Origin: an uncultured Actinomycetes bacterium
GTDB lineage: Bacteria > Actinomycetota > Actinomycetes > Mycobacteriales > Mycobacteriaceae
Reading direction: 5' to 3'
DNA: 16,375 bases
Assembly: GCA_903911165.1 (NCBI GenBank)
Contig: CAIWCQ010000245.1
Location: 1-16,375, forward strand
In this document: in pieces, positions 6,810-15,430 of the stretch
How the letters are laid out: the number at the start of each line of letters is the position of its first letter
Position numbering within the stretch: the first letter of the stretch is position 1
The notes under the pieces: model-generated
What the model was told of the DNA's origin: nothing
The model's database searches: none
What the model saw: only the letters and a program-made list of their open reading frames with translations
Position numbers and translations under genes: made by a program

Positions 6810-7633
6810 GCGGCGCCCGTGCAGATCGTCAGTCCGCGCCCGGTGCGCTGGCGTACCTGGGCCCCGCTGACTGAGATACTGCATGTCACATCGCGGCCGA
6901 CGTTAAGCACGGCAACGCTAGCCGAAGTCTTGGCCGGGGCCGACAGGCTCACCTCCCGACTCCAGGGCAGCACGACGTTGAACTCGGTCTGCATGACGCC
7001 ACCGGTGTCGACGTAGGTGATGTTGATGGCGCGTCCCTCGCCGGTCACGGTGTAAGTCACCGCCTCGGTCCGGCTCGGGTCAGTGGTGGTCTCACCGGGA
7101 CTCGTCGGCTGCTCTGAATCGGTGGGTACCGGCTCTTCGTCGACCGGGGGGATCGGGGGCCGTGACGCCGTGGGGCTCGGCGCCCGCGGTGTCGTCGCGG
7201 CTGGTGTCGTCGGGGAGGGTCTTGTCGTGGGTGCCGCGGAGGTCGTCTGAGTCGCCGGGGCGACCATCGTGGAATTCCGCGACGAACTCGTCACGACCAC
7301 GAGCGCCAGCACCAGTCCGCTCACCAGTAACACGGCCGCCGCCGCGACGATCCACAGCCAGCGCGGAGACTTCTTCTTCGGCGGCGGAGGGGGCGGCGGA
7401 TATCCCGGGCCGGCTTGCCAGTAGGTCGGAAACTGCTCGGTCGGCTGGTTCATCGGTGCGCCGTAGCCCGGGTGATAACCGGGCCCCGGATTGGCGGGTC
7501 CCCAACTTCCCGTGTACGGCGGCACGGCGTAGGCCGGATCGGGTTTAGCGTAGGCCGGATCGGGATTAGGGGGATACGCCATGGGTGCGGCCTGCGTCGG
7601 ATCCGACCAATCCGGCTGATGTGGATCGCTCAT
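6806..7633 (-). CDS. Proline-rich membrane-anchored protein with MmpS-like C-terminal domain (Rv2507-like)
   Basis: 275 residues. Residues 1-85 form a Pro/Tyr/Gly-rich cytoplasmic tail ending in seven consecutive prolines, followed by a KKK stop-transfer cluster and one membrane helix at about 92-115. A Thr/Pro/Ala/Ser-rich linker (about 116-188) leads to an extracytoplasmic beta domain (about 190-275) with two cysteines (251 and 271) that could form a disulphide. The C-terminal domain resembles the MmpS/conserved-membrane-protein fold of mycobacteria, in which MmpS proteins assist MmpL exporters. No mmpL gene is nearby, so its partner is unknown. GTGAGG about 8 nt before the ATG is a fair ribosome binding site. 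It follows the TetR gene on the same strand after 45 bp and may be co-transcribed with it. Confidence 0.85.
   Translation of the reverse strand: MSDPHQPDWSDPTQAAPMAYPPNPDPAYAKPDPAYAVPPYTGSWGPANPGPGYHPGYGAPMNQPTEQFPTYWQAGPGYPPPPPPPKKKSPRWLWIVAAAAVLLVSGLVLALVVVTSSSRNSTMVAPATQTTSAAPTTRPSPTTPAATTPRAPSPTASRPPIPPVDEEPVPTDSEQPTSPGETTTDPSRTEAVTYTVTGEGRAINITYVDTGGVMQTEFNVVLPWSREVSLSAPAKTSASVAVLNVGRDVTCSISVSGAQVRQRTGRGLTICTGAA
7527..7568. repeat. In-frame 21-bp tandem duplication
   Basis: Two adjacent 21-bp copies (7527-7547 and 7548-7568) differ at one base. In the minus-strand gene they encode two consecutive seven-residue units of the type (N/K)PDPAYA in the proline-rich tail. A unit length divisible by three lets copy number change without breaking the gene. 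Confidence 0.75.
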
Positions 7634-7678
7634 GGCCGCCTCACGCCGAGCAGATTACCCGCGCGGTGCGTGCCGGTG

Positions 7679-8275
7679 TCAGTTACGTCGCAACGCGGCG
7701 CGTGTCATGGACCGCAGGACCTCCCGGGAACCCTCCGTCGACGCGGATCGAGCAGCCGGTTTGATGCTGTGGGGGGTGGAGTTGAGCAGACCGAACGCGG
7801 CGTGCGCCATCACCCGGGCCTGGTCCTCGGCGAGATCGGGCGCGAGTTCGCGCAACGCGCCCACCCAAGTTTCTACGTAGCGCCGCTGGGCCCGGCGGAC
7901 CTGACGTTGCGCGGCTGCCGGGAGGTTGGCCAGGTCGCGGTCCTGGATACGGATCAGATCGGGTTCGCTGAGCGCGAAGTCGAGGTGAAACTCGATCAGC
8001 CCATCGAGTGCGCGTGCCGGGTCGGACTCTTTCGACAGCACCGCTTGCGCACCCGCCAACAGTCGGGCACTGATGCCGACCAGCAGTTCGACCAGCAACG
8101 CCTCCTTGCCGGCGAAGTGTCGGTAGATCGCTGGCCCCGTGATACCGGCGGCGGCGCCGATGTCTTCAATCCGGACCGCCAAGAATCCGCGTTCGGCGAT
8201 CAGGTGTTCGGCGGCGGTCAGCAGCTGCGAGCGGCGATCGGACTTCTGCCGGCCCCGGGTGGTGAGCGCTGTCAT
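7679..8275 (-). CDS. bkaR: TetR-family repressor, BkaR-like (Rv2506-like)
   Basis: 198 residues. The N-terminal TetR DNA-binding domain includes a helix-turn-helix at about 35-55 (IEDIGAAAGITGPAIYRHFA), followed by the usual KEAL. The remaining helical domain should bind a small ligand, perhaps an acyl-CoA. A strong Shine-Dalgarno (AGGAGGGTCC, then ATG) fixes the start. It is divergent from accD1, and the gap contains two symmetrical palindromes that look like its operator, suggesting that it represses both itself and the accD1 operon. I recall that the M. tuberculosis counterpart Rv2506 was described as BkaR, a repressor of a branched-chain keto-acid operon. The gene symbol rests on that and on gene order. 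Confidence 0.85.
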   Translation of the reverse strand: MTALTTRGRQKSDRRSQLLTAAEHLIAERGFLAVRIEDIGAAAGITGPAIYRHFAGKEALLVELLVGISARLLAGAQAVLSKESDPARALDGLIEFHLDFALSEPDLIRIQDRDLANLPAAAQRQVRRAQRRYVETWVGALRELAPDLAEDQARVMAHAAFGLLNSTPHSIKPAARSASTEGSREVLRSMTRAALRRN

Positions 8276-8306
8276 GGACCCTCCTGAGAACCCCGCTGTA
8301 CGTTTC

Positions 8307-8350
8307 GGTTAATCTCCACTAACATAGCATCCAGTTAGTGACGATTAACC
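8307..8350. promoter_or_regulatory. Twin palindromic operator between bkaR and accD1
   Basis: GGTTAATCTCCACTAAC (8307-8323) and GTTAGTGACGATTAACC (8334-8350) are inverted copies of each other: 15 of 17 positions pair, and the two central positions differ. A 10-bp spacer separates them. Each arm also contains its own GTTA-N8-TAAC symmetry, as expected for a TetR dimer site, so the whole looks like two operators. TAGCAT (8325-8330, plus) and TATGTT (8321-8326, minus) fall in and around the spacer and could be -10 elements of accD1 and bkaR. Each operator would then cover one start point. Confidence 0.8.
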
Positions 8351-8362
8351 AAAGGTGAAGAG

Positions 8363-9913
8363 ATGTCATCGCCAGCCGCGCACCGCGAGGCGCATGTAGC
8401 GCTCGTCGCCGAGCTGCGCCGCAAGCTGGCCGTCGCGGCTCTCGGAGGCCCGCAACGCTCCCGGGAGCGTCACGTCGAACGAGGCAAGCTGCTTCCGCGT
8501 GAGCGGGTCGATGGGCTGCTCGACCCGGGCAGCCCACTGCTGGAGATCGCTCCGCTGGCCGCCGACGGTATGTATGACGACGACTGCCCGGCGGCGGGAA
8601 TCATTGCTGGAATCGGTCGGGTATCGGGACGGGAATGCATGATCGTGGCCAACGACGCCACGGTCAAAGGCGGCACCTACTACCCGGTCTCGGTCAAGAA
8701 ACACCTTCGGGCCCAGGAGATTGCAGCGCAGAACCGGCTGCCGTGCATCTATCTGGTGGACTCCGGTGGGGCATTTCTGCCGCGGCAAGACGAGGTTTTT
8801 CCCGACCGGGATCACTTCGGGCGCATCTTCTACAACCAGGCCACCATGAGCGCGGCCGGGATCGCCCAGATCGCCGCGGTGCTTGGTTCGTGCACCGCCG
8901 GCGGAGCCTACGTTCCCGCGATGAGCGACGAAGCGGTGATCGTGCGCAACCAGGGCACCATCTTCCTGGGAGGACCGCCGTTGGTGAAGGCCGCCACCGG
9001 CGAGGTGGTCACCGCGGAGGAACTCGGGGGCGGTGATCTGCACTCTCGTATCTCCGGCGTCACCGACCATCTCGCCCGCGACGACCGCGATGCGTTGGCG
9101 ATAGTACGGCGCATCGTGGCTACCCTGGGGCCGCGCGCGGCCGCACCGTGGGAGATCCGGCCCACCGTCGATCCCATCGCCGACCCTCGCGAGCTTTACG
9201 ACGTCGTACCGGTCGACGCGAAGGTGCCCTATGACGTGCACGAGGTGATCACCCGCATCGTCGACGGGGGCGAGTTCGACGAGTTCAAAGCCAACTACGG
9301 AACCACCCTGGTCACCGGCTTCGCCCATATCCACGGCCATCCCGTCGGCATCGTCGCCAACAACGGGGTGCTGTTCGGCGAATCCGCGGTCAAGGGTGCT
9401 CATTTCATCCAACTGTGCGACAAGCGGATGGTCCCACTGCTGTTCCTGCAGAACATCACCGGCTTCATGGTCGGCCGCGATTACGAGGCCGGCGGCATCG
9501 CCAAACACGGAGCCAAGATGGTGACCGCGGTGGCCTGCGCCCGGGTGCCCAAGCTCACCGTCGTTATCGGTGGTTCCCACGGTGCGGGTAACTATTCGAT
9601 GTGCGGGCGGGCCTACTCGCCGCGGTTTTTGTGGATGTGGCCCAATGCGCGCATCTCGGTGATGGGCGGTGAACAGGCGGCTGCAGTGCTGGCCGCCGTC
9701 CGCGAGGAAATGACGCCCGAGGAGGTTGAGGCTTTCAAGGAATCGATTCGCGCGCAGTATGAGCAACAGGGCAACCCGTACTACGCGACCGCCCGGTTGT
9801 GGGATGACGGGGTGATCGACCCTGCCGACACCAGAACGATTCTCGGACTGGCGCTTTCGGTATGCGCGGGAGCTCCCGTCGAATCGGTCTCCTACGGCGT
9901 CTTTCGGATGTAG
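8363..9913 (+). CDS. accD1: Acyl-CoA carboxylase carboxyltransferase (beta) subunit AccD1, 3-methylcrotonyl-CoA type
   Basis: 516 residues with the two crotonase-like halves of biotin-dependent carboxyltransferases. The N-half carries [18 protein letters not shown] (131-148) and [16 protein letters not shown] (175-190). The C-half carries [18 protein letters not shown] (333-350) and [20 protein letters not shown] (403-422). These are the forms seen in methylcrotonyl-CoA carboxylase (MccB), not propionyl-CoA carboxylase. It transfers CO2 from carboxybiotin on AccA1 to 3-methylcrotonyl-CoA, a step in leucine breakdown. In M. tuberculosis, AccA1-AccD1 is known to form such a complex. AGGTGA lies 4 nt before the ATG. 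It is the first gene of a tight operon: accA1 begins 6 bp after its stop. Confidence 0.92.
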   Translation: MSSPAAHREAHVALVAELRRKLAVAALGGPQRSRERHVERGKLLPRERVDGLLDPGSPLLEIAPLAADGMYDDDCPAAGIIAGIGRVSGRECMIVANDATVKGGTYYPVSVKKHLRAQEIAAQNRLPCIYLVDSGGAFLPRQDEVFPDRDHFGRIFYNQATMSAAGIAQIAAVLGSCTAGGAYVPAMSDEAVIVRNQGTIFLGGPPLVKAATGEVVTAEELGGGDLHSRISGVTDHLARDDRDALAIVRRIVATLGPRAAAPWEIRPTVDPIADPRELYDVVPVDAKVPYDVHEVITRIVDGGEFDEFKANYGTTLVTGFAHIHGHPVGIVANNGVLFGESAVKGAHFIQLCDKRMVPLLFLQNITGFMVGRDYEAGGIAKHGAKMVTAVACARVPKLTVVIGGSHGAGNYSMCGRAYSPRFLWMWPNARISVMGGEQAAAVLAAVREEMTPEEVEAFKESIRAQYEQQGNPYYATARLWDDGVIDPADTRTILGLALSVCAGAPVESVSYGVFRM

Positions 9914-9919
9914 GGAACC

Positions 9920-11908
9920 ATGAACACAACACTCTTCGACACCGTTCTGGTGGCAAACCGCGGCGAGATCGCGGTCCGGATCATCCGAACGCTCAAGGAA
10001 ATGGGTATCCGGTCGGTGGCCGTCTACAGCGACGCCGATTCCGGAGCCCGGCACGTCGCCGAAGCCGATGTGGCGGTCCGGATCGGCCCGCCGCCGGCCC
10101 GGCAGAGCTATCTCGACATCGACGCGGTCGTCGACGCCGCCGTCCGCACCGGCGCCCAGGCCGTGCACCCGGGTTACGGATTCCTCTCGGAGAACTCCGC
10201 TTTCGCGGCCGCACTTAAGGACGCCGGGGTGGTGTTCATCGGCCCGCCCGCCCCGGCAATCGCGACCATGGGAGACAAGATCGCCGCCAAGGCGACGGTT
10301 TCGGCATTCGGGGTTCCGGTGGTCCCCGGTATCGCCGAACCTGGACTCGGTGACGCCGACCTGATCGCTGCGGCGGCCGGAATCGGTTTCCCGGTTCTGG
10401 TCAAGCCGTCCGCAGGCGGGGGCGGTAAGGGGATGCGTCGTGTCGACGACCCGGCGGAACTCGCCGGTGCACTGGCTGCGTCCCGGCGCGAGGCCGGTGC
10501 GGCATTCGGCGACGACACCCTGTTCCTCGAGCGGTTTGTCCTGCGCCCCAGGCACATTGAGGTTCAGGTGCTCGCCGACGCCCACGGTACGGTGCTTCAT
10601 CTCGGCGAGCGCGAATGCAGCTTGCAGCGCCGCCATCAGAAGGTCATCGAAGAGTCCCCGTCGCCGTTGCTCGATGCCGCGACCCGGGCCCGGATCGGCG
10701 CTGCAGCCTGCGATACCGCCCGCAGCGTCGACTATGTCGGAGCCGGCACAGTGGAGTTCATCGTCTCCGCCGACCGGCCCGAGGAGTTCTTCTTCATGGA
10801 AATGAACACCCGGCTTCAGGTGGAGCATCCGGTCACCGAGATGGTGACCGGATGGGACCTAGTGCAGTGGCAGGTACGCATCGCTGCGGGGGAGAGGCTG
10901 ACGGCCGGTCAGGACGACATCGTGATGCATGGTCACGCGATCGAGGCCCGGGTGTACGCCGAGGACCCGGCGGCCGGCTTTCTGCCCACTGGGGGGCCGG
11001 TGCTGGCGGTCCTCGAGCCGAGCGGATCGGGCGTCCGGGTGGATTCCGGTCTCGCCGCCGGAATGACGATCGGCAGCGACTACGACCCGATGCTGGCAAA
11101 GGTCATCGCTCACGGCGCCGACCGCGGCGCGGCTCTGCGCGGCCTGGACCGCGCACTGGCCCAAACAGCCGTTCTCGGAGTCCGAACCAATGTCGACTTC
11201 CTGCGATTCGTATTGTCCGACAATGACGTTGCGGCCGGCCGGCTCGACACCGGTCTGCTCGAGCGGCTGGACTATCGGCCTGCCGGCCCAAGCGATGAAT
11301 TGCTGATCGCTGCGGCGGCGTACCACTGGCTACTGCGCTGGCCGGCTGCATCGACCGACCCGTGGCAGGTGCCGTCGGGCTGGCGGATCGGCGCGGCGGC
11401 GCCGACCAGCATCCGGTTGCGCTGCGGGGAGCGGACCGAACACGTCGACATCACCGGCGATCGCCGGGATGCGCACGTCCGGGTTGGGGATGCAGACCCC
11501 CGCAGCCTCGCCGCGGACCTGACCGGGACGCTGCTCTCGGTCACCCTCGACGGTATCCGGCACACCCACACCGTTGCGATGGCTGATGAGCTGACCTGGC
11601 TGGCCGGCGACGGCACGGTGGTGGCGGTCGAAGAGATGCGAGTAGGCCCAGTGCGGTGTGATGACGTCCACAGCGGCGATGCCGAACTCACCAGCCCGAT
11701 GCCGGGATCGGTGGTGGCCGTGAGCGTCGCCGACGGCGACACCGTCGCCGCCGGCGCCGTCGTCGTCGCAGTCGAGGCAATGAAGATGGAGCATGCGCTG
11801 CGTTCCCCGGTTGCCGGTGTGGTCGAACTTCTCGTCGCCATCGGCGATCAGGTCAGAGTCGGCCAGCCCCTAGCACGAATCATCGCTACAACGGAGAGTG
11901 AGTCATGA
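9920..11908 (+). CDS. accA1: Acyl-CoA carboxylase biotin carboxylase/biotin carrier (alpha) subunit AccA1
   Basis: 662 residues in the standard order: biotin carboxylase N-domain ([16 protein letters not shown] at 9-24), ATP-grasp domain with glycine loop SAGGGGKGM (164-172) and active-site [14 protein letters not shown] (294-307), C-terminal carboxylase domain, then a linker and a biotinyl domain. The biotin-accepting lysine is Lys622 in EAMKMEHAL. It carboxylates its own biotin using ATP and bicarbonate and presents it to AccD1. It starts 6 bp after the accD1 stop, with a GGGA sequence overlapping that stop region. Its TGA overlaps the fadE19 ATG in ATGA, indicating translational coupling and equal expression. 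Confidence 0.95.
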   Translation: MNTTLFDTVLVANRGEIAVRIIRTLKEMGIRSVAVYSDADSGARHVAEADVAVRIGPPPARQSYLDIDAVVDAAVRTGAQAVHPGYGFLSENSAFAAALKDAGVVFIGPPAPAIATMGDKIAAKATVSAFGVPVVPGIAEPGLGDADLIAAAAGIGFPVLVKPSAGGGGKGMRRVDDPAELAGALAASRREAGAAFGDDTLFLERFVLRPRHIEVQVLADAHGTVLHLGERECSLQRRHQKVIEESPSPLLDAATRARIGAAACDTARSVDYVGAGTVEFIVSADRPEEFFFMEMNTRLQVEHPVTEMVTGWDLVQWQVRIAAGERLTAGQDDIVMHGHAIEARVYAEDPAAGFLPTGGPVLAVLEPSGSGVRVDSGLAAGMTIGSDYDPMLAKVIAHGADRGAALRGLDRALAQTAVLGVRTNVDFLRFVLSDNDVAAGRLDTGLLERLDYRPAGPSDELLIAAAAYHWLLRWPAASTDPWQVPSGWRIGAAAPTSIRLRCGERTEHVDITGDRRDAHVRVGDADPRSLAADLTGTLLSVTLDGIRHTHTVAMADELTWLAGDGTVVAVEEMRVGPVRCDDVHSGDAELTSPMPGSVVAVSVADGDTVAAGAVVVAVEAMKMEHALRSPVAGVVELLVAIGDQVRVGQPLARIIATTESES

Positions 11909-13068
11909 CCGAATTCCTTTCGACCGCAAACCTTCCCGACGAGTACCAACAGCTGGCGAAGACGGTTCGCGACTTCGCCCGCGAGGTCGTTGCGCCGGTG
12001 TCGGCCAAGCACGATGCCGAGCACTCTTTCCCGTACGAGGTCGTCGCCGGGATGGCCGAGATGGGTCTGTTCGGATTACCGTTCCCGGAGGAGTACGGCG
12101 GCATGGGAGGCGACTATTTCGCCCTGTGTCTTGCGCTGGAGGAACTCGGGAAGGTCGACCAGAGTGTGGCCATCACGCTGGAGGGTGGAGTATCCCTCGG
12201 GGCAATGCCGATCTATCGGTTCGGCACCGAGGCTCAGAAGCAGCAGTGGTTGCCAGCGCTCACCAGCGGATCCGCGTTGGGCGCCTTCGGACTCACCGAG
12301 GCCGGTGGCGGCACCGACGCCGGGGCCACAAAGACCACCGCTCGTCTCGATGACGGTCACTGGGTGATCAATGGCTCCAAGCAGTTCATCACTAACTCTG
12401 GAACCGATATCACCAAGCTGGTTACCGTCACCGCGGTCACCGGAAGCGACGACGGCCGCCGGGAGATCTCAGCGATCGTGATTGAAGTTCCGACGCCGGG
12501 TTTTACCGTCGAACCGGCCTACAACAAGGTTGGCTGGAACGCATCCGACACTCATCCACTGTCGTTCACCGACGTCCGGGTTCCCGAGCAGAACCTGCTC
12601 GGTGAACGGGGCCGGGGCTACGCGAACTTCCTGCAGATCCTCGATGAGGGACGAATCGCGATCGCCGCACTGGCGACCGGGGCGGCGCAGGGATGCGTCG
12701 ATGAGTGCGTGAAGTACGCGCGAGATCGCTCTGCGTTCGGTCAGCCGATCGGGCGGTTCCAGGCGATCGAGTTCAAAATCGCTCGGATGGAGGCCCGGGC
12801 GTACGCCGCTCGCACCGCCTATTACGACGCTGCCGCGTTGATGCTCGCCGGCAAGCCGTTTAAGAAGCAGGCCGCGATCGCCAAACTCCTCGCCAGCGAA
12901 GCCGCCATGGACAACGCACGCGACGGTACCCAGATCCACGGCGGCTACGGCTTCATGAATGACTATCCCGTCGCGCGGCACTACCGGGACAGCAAGATCC
13001 TCGAAATCGGCGAAGGCACCACCGAGGTCCAGTTGATGCTCATCGCGCGGGAGATCGGCCTGGATTAG
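11905..13068 (+). CDS. fadE19: Acyl-CoA dehydrogenase FadE19, short/branched-chain type
   Basis: 387 residues, normal for a dimer/tetramer-forming FAD acyl-CoA dehydrogenase. The FAD/substrate loop is [14 protein letters not shown] (127-140). The [20 protein letters not shown] block (274-293), QIHGGYGF (343-350) and the C-terminal [16 protein letters not shown] (361-376) are all present. The catalytic base is at the canonical SCAD/MCAD-like position, Glu370. The position used by isovaleryl-CoA dehydrogenases (in LDxER) is Gly249 here. It oxidises a short, probably branched acyl-CoA, passing electrons to ETF. Its operon with the carboxylase points to leucine or isoleucine/valine breakdown. GGAGAG 6 nt before the ATG and the 4-bp ATGA overlap with accA1 support the start. 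Confidence 0.92.
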   Translation: MTEFLSTANLPDEYQQLAKTVRDFAREVVAPVSAKHDAEHSFPYEVVAGMAEMGLFGLPFPEEYGGMGGDYFALCLALEELGKVDQSVAITLEGGVSLGAMPIYRFGTEAQKQQWLPALTSGSALGAFGLTEAGGGTDAGATKTTARLDDGHWVINGSKQFITNSGTDITKLVTVTAVTGSDDGRREISAIVIEVPTPGFTVEPAYNKVGWNASDTHPLSFTDVRVPEQNLLGERGRGYANFLQILDEGRIAIAALATGAAQGCVDECVKYARDRSAFGQPIGRFQAIEFKIARMEARAYAARTAYYDAAALMLAGKPFKKQAAIAKLLASEAAMDNARDGTQIHGGYGFMNDYPVARHYRDSKILEIGEGTTEVQLMLIAREIGLD

Positions 13069-13096
13069 CCGGCGCATTTCTGTCGGGGGGTCCCTC

Positions 13097-13102
13097 TACT
13101 AT
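13097..13102 (+). promoter_or_regulatory. Candidate -10 element of the HNH gene (leaderless)
   Basis: TACTAT is a strong TANNNT match, ending 7 nt before the ATG at 13110. No Shine-Dalgarno is present in that gap. Its last base is also the first base of the SOS box, so LexA binding would block this promoter. Confidence 0.55.
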
Positions 13103-13117
13103 CGAACCTATGTTCGA
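13102..13117 (+). promoter_or_regulatory. SOS box (LexA operator) across the start codon
   Basis: TCGAAC-CTAT-GTTCGA is a perfect palindrome with 6-bp arms and a 4-bp centre, identical in form to the mycobacterial and Bacillus LexA box (TCGAAC-N4-GTTCGA). It covers the ATG at 13110 and the first three codons (Met-Phe-Glu). SOS boxes at 13E12-family genes are known in M. tuberculosis, so DNA-damage induction of the HNH gene is strongly suggested. Confidence 0.88.
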
Positions 13118-14360
13118 ATCACTGTTATCTGATCCCACCGAGGCAGCCGACTCGTGGGATGAATCGGCCCTCGTCGAGGGCATCGCCACACTTGAGCGAT
13201 TCAAGGCCGCTGCGGCTGCCCGGCAGGCCCGGTTGGCCGTCGCACTGGACACCGCTCGGCGTGCGGACGAAGCCGCGGCCGGCCTGCCGGCGGCCCGGCG
13301 GGGCCGCGGTGTCGCCGCGGAGGTGGCGCTGGCCCGGCGGGACTCGCCGGCGCGAGGCGGCCGCCACCTCGGGTTTGCCAGGGCGCTGGTCAACGAGATG
13401 CCGCACACGCTGGCGGCTCTCGAGACGGGCGTGCTGTCGGAATGGCGCGCCACCATCGCGGTCCGCGAATCAGCCTGTCTCGATGTCGAGGATCGACGCC
13501 GCCTCGACGCGGAGTTGTGCTCGGATGTGACCCGACTCGATGGAATGGGTGACGCCGCGCTTGCCGCTGCCGCCAGGGCCATCGCCTATCGACTGGATCC
13601 GCATTCCGTGGTGGATCGGGCCGCCCGGGCGCAGGAAGACCGCACTGTCACCATTCGGCCGGCGCCGGACACCATGACCTATGTGACCGCACTGCTACCG
13701 GTAGCGCAGGGGGTATCCATCTACGCCGCGCTCAAACGGGAGGCCGACGTCTGTTGCGATGGTCGGGCGCGGGGGCAGGTCATGGCCGACACGCTTGTCG
13801 AACGCGTGACTGGGCGCCCGGCCGAGCAACCGGTGCCGGTCGCGGTCAATGTGGTCATCTCTGATCAGGCTCTAGTAGGTGTGGGAAATCCCGCAGCCGT
13901 CATTGCCGGTTACGGCCCGGTGCCCTCAGCGCTAGCCAGAAAGCTCATCGCCGAAGCTGTCGCGGATCAGCGGTCCCAGGCCACGCTGCGCCGCCTCTAC
14001 GCCACGCCCGCCACCGGTGCTCTGGTGGCACTCGAGTCGAGAGCCCGAGTGTTTCCCAAGGGTTTGGCCGACTTCATCGGCTTGCGCGATCAACGATGCC
14101 GCACGCCCTACTGCGACGCACCGATTCGTCACAGAGATCACGCCAAGCCCCACCGTGCGGGCGGGACAACAAGCGCGGTGAACGGCCTAGGCCTGTGTGA
14201 GCACTGTAACTACCTCAAAGAATCGGACGGCTGGACCGTTACGTCGACGAATGCCGAGAACGGCACTCACACAGCCGAATTCACAACTCCGACCGGTGCC
14301 CGTCATCGTTCTACGGCACCGCCGATGCCAGGCACTCCCGGGGAACCGTTCGCGGCCTAA
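13110..14360 (+). CDS. DUF222/HNH endonuclease-domain protein, 13E12 repeat family
   Basis: 416 residues. The N-terminal about 300 residues form a helical DUF222 domain rich in Ala and Arg. The C-terminus carries an HNH nuclease motif: a zinc knuckle with Cys330, Cys335, Cys363 and Cys366, the metal-binding segment HRDHAKP (341-347), GGTTSAVN (351-358) and CEHCNYLKE. This matches the 13E12 (REP13E12) family scattered through mycobacterial genomes, whose true activity is unknown. It is under a perfect SOS box and probably made from a leaderless transcript. It sits between fadE19 and the echA14-like gene, away from its neighbours' metabolic theme, which suggests independent mobility or insertion. 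Its TAA overlaps the convergent crotonase stop by 4 bp. The reading frame is intact. Confidence 0.9.
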   Translation: MFESLLSDPTEAADSWDESALVEGIATLERFKAAAAARQARLAVALDTARRADEAAAGLPAARRGRGVAAEVALARRDSPARGGRHLGFARALVNEMPHTLAALETGVLSEWRATIAVRESACLDVEDRRRLDAELCSDVTRLDGMGDAALAAAARAIAYRLDPHSVVDRAARAQEDRTVTIRPAPDTMTYVTALLPVAQGVSIYAALKREADVCCDGRARGQVMADTLVERVTGRPAEQPVPVAVNVVISDQALVGVGNPAAVIAGYGPVPSALARKLIAEAVADQRSQATLRRLYATPATGALVALESRARVFPKGLADFIGLRDQRCRTPYCDAPIRHRDHAKPHRAGGTTSAVNGLGLCEHCNYLKESDGWTVTSTNAENGTHTAEFTTPTGARHRSTAPPMPGTPGEPFAA

Positions 14361-15112
14361 CGGCGCTGCTGCGCGGCCGCGAGTCGCGCCTTGAACTCCG
14401 GTGACTCAATTGATGTTGCCTGCGGTCCCAATTCGATGTTCTTGGCGGCTTCGTGGTGTTCGCTGTCGAGGAAACCCGGTATCGCGGTGGCCCGCATCGA
14501 GGCCTTGGTGGCGAGCACCACCTCGCGGGGTGCCCCGGCCGGTCCGGCCGCCAGTTCCAGAGCGGCCGACACCGGGTCGTCGGCCACCTGTAGTGCCAGA
14601 CCGTGGCGCACGGCTGCCTCAGCGTCGAATCGCATTCCGAAGAGCAGCGCGGCACGAGCCACCTGTGGCCCGACGGCGCGCTGAAGCATCCAGGTGGCGC
14701 CGCCGCCGGGATGAATTCCCAGTTTCTGGAAACGGGGGTCGATGACCGCCTGCGGCCCGATGATGCGAAGGTCCGCGGCCAGTGCAAGGTTCATTCCGGC
14801 GCCGACGGCCGCGCCATTGACCGCGGCGATGGTGGGAAGCGAGCAGCGACCGACCGCCATAAAACCGGCATAAATACGCTCGAGGCCCTCCCGCGCCGCC
14901 GCGCCCAACGCGGACAGGTCCGCGCCCGCGCAGAACGCCTTGCCGGCACCGGTCACCACCACGGCGTGCACACCCGGGTCAGACTCGGCTCGTTGCACGG
15001 CGTCACGCAACTGCTGTGACATCGCCTCCGTCACCGCATTTCGGCGTTCGGGGTCGTTCACCGTGATCAGAGCAACGCGGTCGGTGACGTCGTAGAGCAC
15101 CAGTTCTGCCAT
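14357..15112 (-). CDS. echA14: Crotonase-family protein, EchA14-like, without the hydratase glutamates
   Basis: 251 residues, the usual crotonase length. The oxyanion-hole segments are [11 protein letters not shown] (59-69) and [19 protein letters not shown] (99-117), so CoA thioester binding is expected. The two catalytic glutamates of enoyl-CoA hydratase (rat Glu144 and Glu164) align with Asn108 and Phe128 ([14 protein letters not shown]), so classical hydration is unlikely. Other crotonase reactions (isomerase, thioesterase, decarboxylase) or a binding role are possible. The symbol rests on gene order beside lipQ and on family resemblance. There is no Shine-Dalgarno, but TAACGT (15121-15126, minus) lies 8 nt before the ATG, suggesting a leaderless start. 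tRNA-Arg lies 58 bp upstream on the same strand. Confidence 0.85.
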   Translation of the reverse strand: MAELVLYDVTDRVALITVNDPERRNAVTEAMSQQLRDAVQRAESDPGVHAVVVTGAGKAFCAGADLSALGAAAREGLERIYAGFMAVGRCSLPTIAAVNGAAVGAGMNLALAADLRIIGPQAVIDPRFQKLGIHPGGGATWMLQRAVGPQVARAALLFGMRFDAEAAVRHGLALQVADDPVSAALELAAGPAGAPREVVLATKASMRATAIPGFLDSEHHEAAKNIELGPQATSIESPEFKARLAAAQQRR

Positions 15113-15120
15113 GGCAAGTC

Positions 15121-15126
15121 ACGTTA
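15121..15126 (-). promoter_or_regulatory. Candidate -10 element of the echA14-like gene
   Basis: TAACGT on the minus strand, 8 nt upstream of the ATG, with the gap GACTTGCC lacking a ribosome binding site. It fits TANNNT and a leaderless start but has no visible -35. Confidence 0.35.
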
Positions 15127-15170
15127 ACAGCAGCGGACGGTGAGCTCCGGGTACGGGAATTGGGGGTAAG

Positions 15171-15244
15171 CGCCCCCGGCAGGAATCGAACCTGCGACCT
15201 AGGGATTAGAAGGCCCTTGCTCTATCCGACTGAGCTACGGAGGC
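15171..15244 (-). tRNA. tRNA-Arg (anticodon UCU)
   Basis: Cloverleaf on the minus strand. Acceptor GCCTCCG pairs with CGGGGGC (one G-T pair). The D arm is GCTCAGTCGGATAGAGC. The anticodon stem is AGGGC/TCCCT (its innermost pair does not match) with loop CTTCTAA, giving TCT. The T arm is GCAGGTTCGATTCCTGC. CCA is not encoded. It decodes AGA, a rare codon in such GC-rich DNA. A TAGAAT hexamer (15256-15261, minus strand) lies 11 nt before the 5' end and is a credible -10 element. No clear terminator follows. Confidence 0.95.
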
Positions 15245-15255
15245 ATGCGAAGAGG

Positions 15256-15261
15256 ATTCTA
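15256..15261 (-). promoter_or_regulatory. Candidate -10 element of tRNA-Arg
   Basis: TAGAAT on the minus strand, 11 nt from the first tRNA base, close to the TATAAT consensus. No strong -35 hexamer is recognisable 16-18 nt upstream. Confidence 0.5.
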
Positions 15262-15430
15262 TCCCGCGTCCGGGCAGCGGCTTTTGGGTGTTCAGGGCGG
15301 GCGCGCCGTGTCGCGACCAAGAATTTCACCCTACTGGCCTGCGGGGACGACTGAGCCGATGAACTGATGTCCGGTAAATGCTGTGAGCACCCTGAGTTGA
15401 TCGCTAATGTGAAAACGCGCCGGGTGGGTG

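Noticed and set aside
8366..10828. 820-codon open frame on the minus strand
   Set aside because: It lies entirely antisense to accD1 and accA1, both of which have full conserved motifs. Long shadow frames are common in GC-rich coding DNA, and its translation is low-complexity (His, Gly, Arg, Asp) with no domain.
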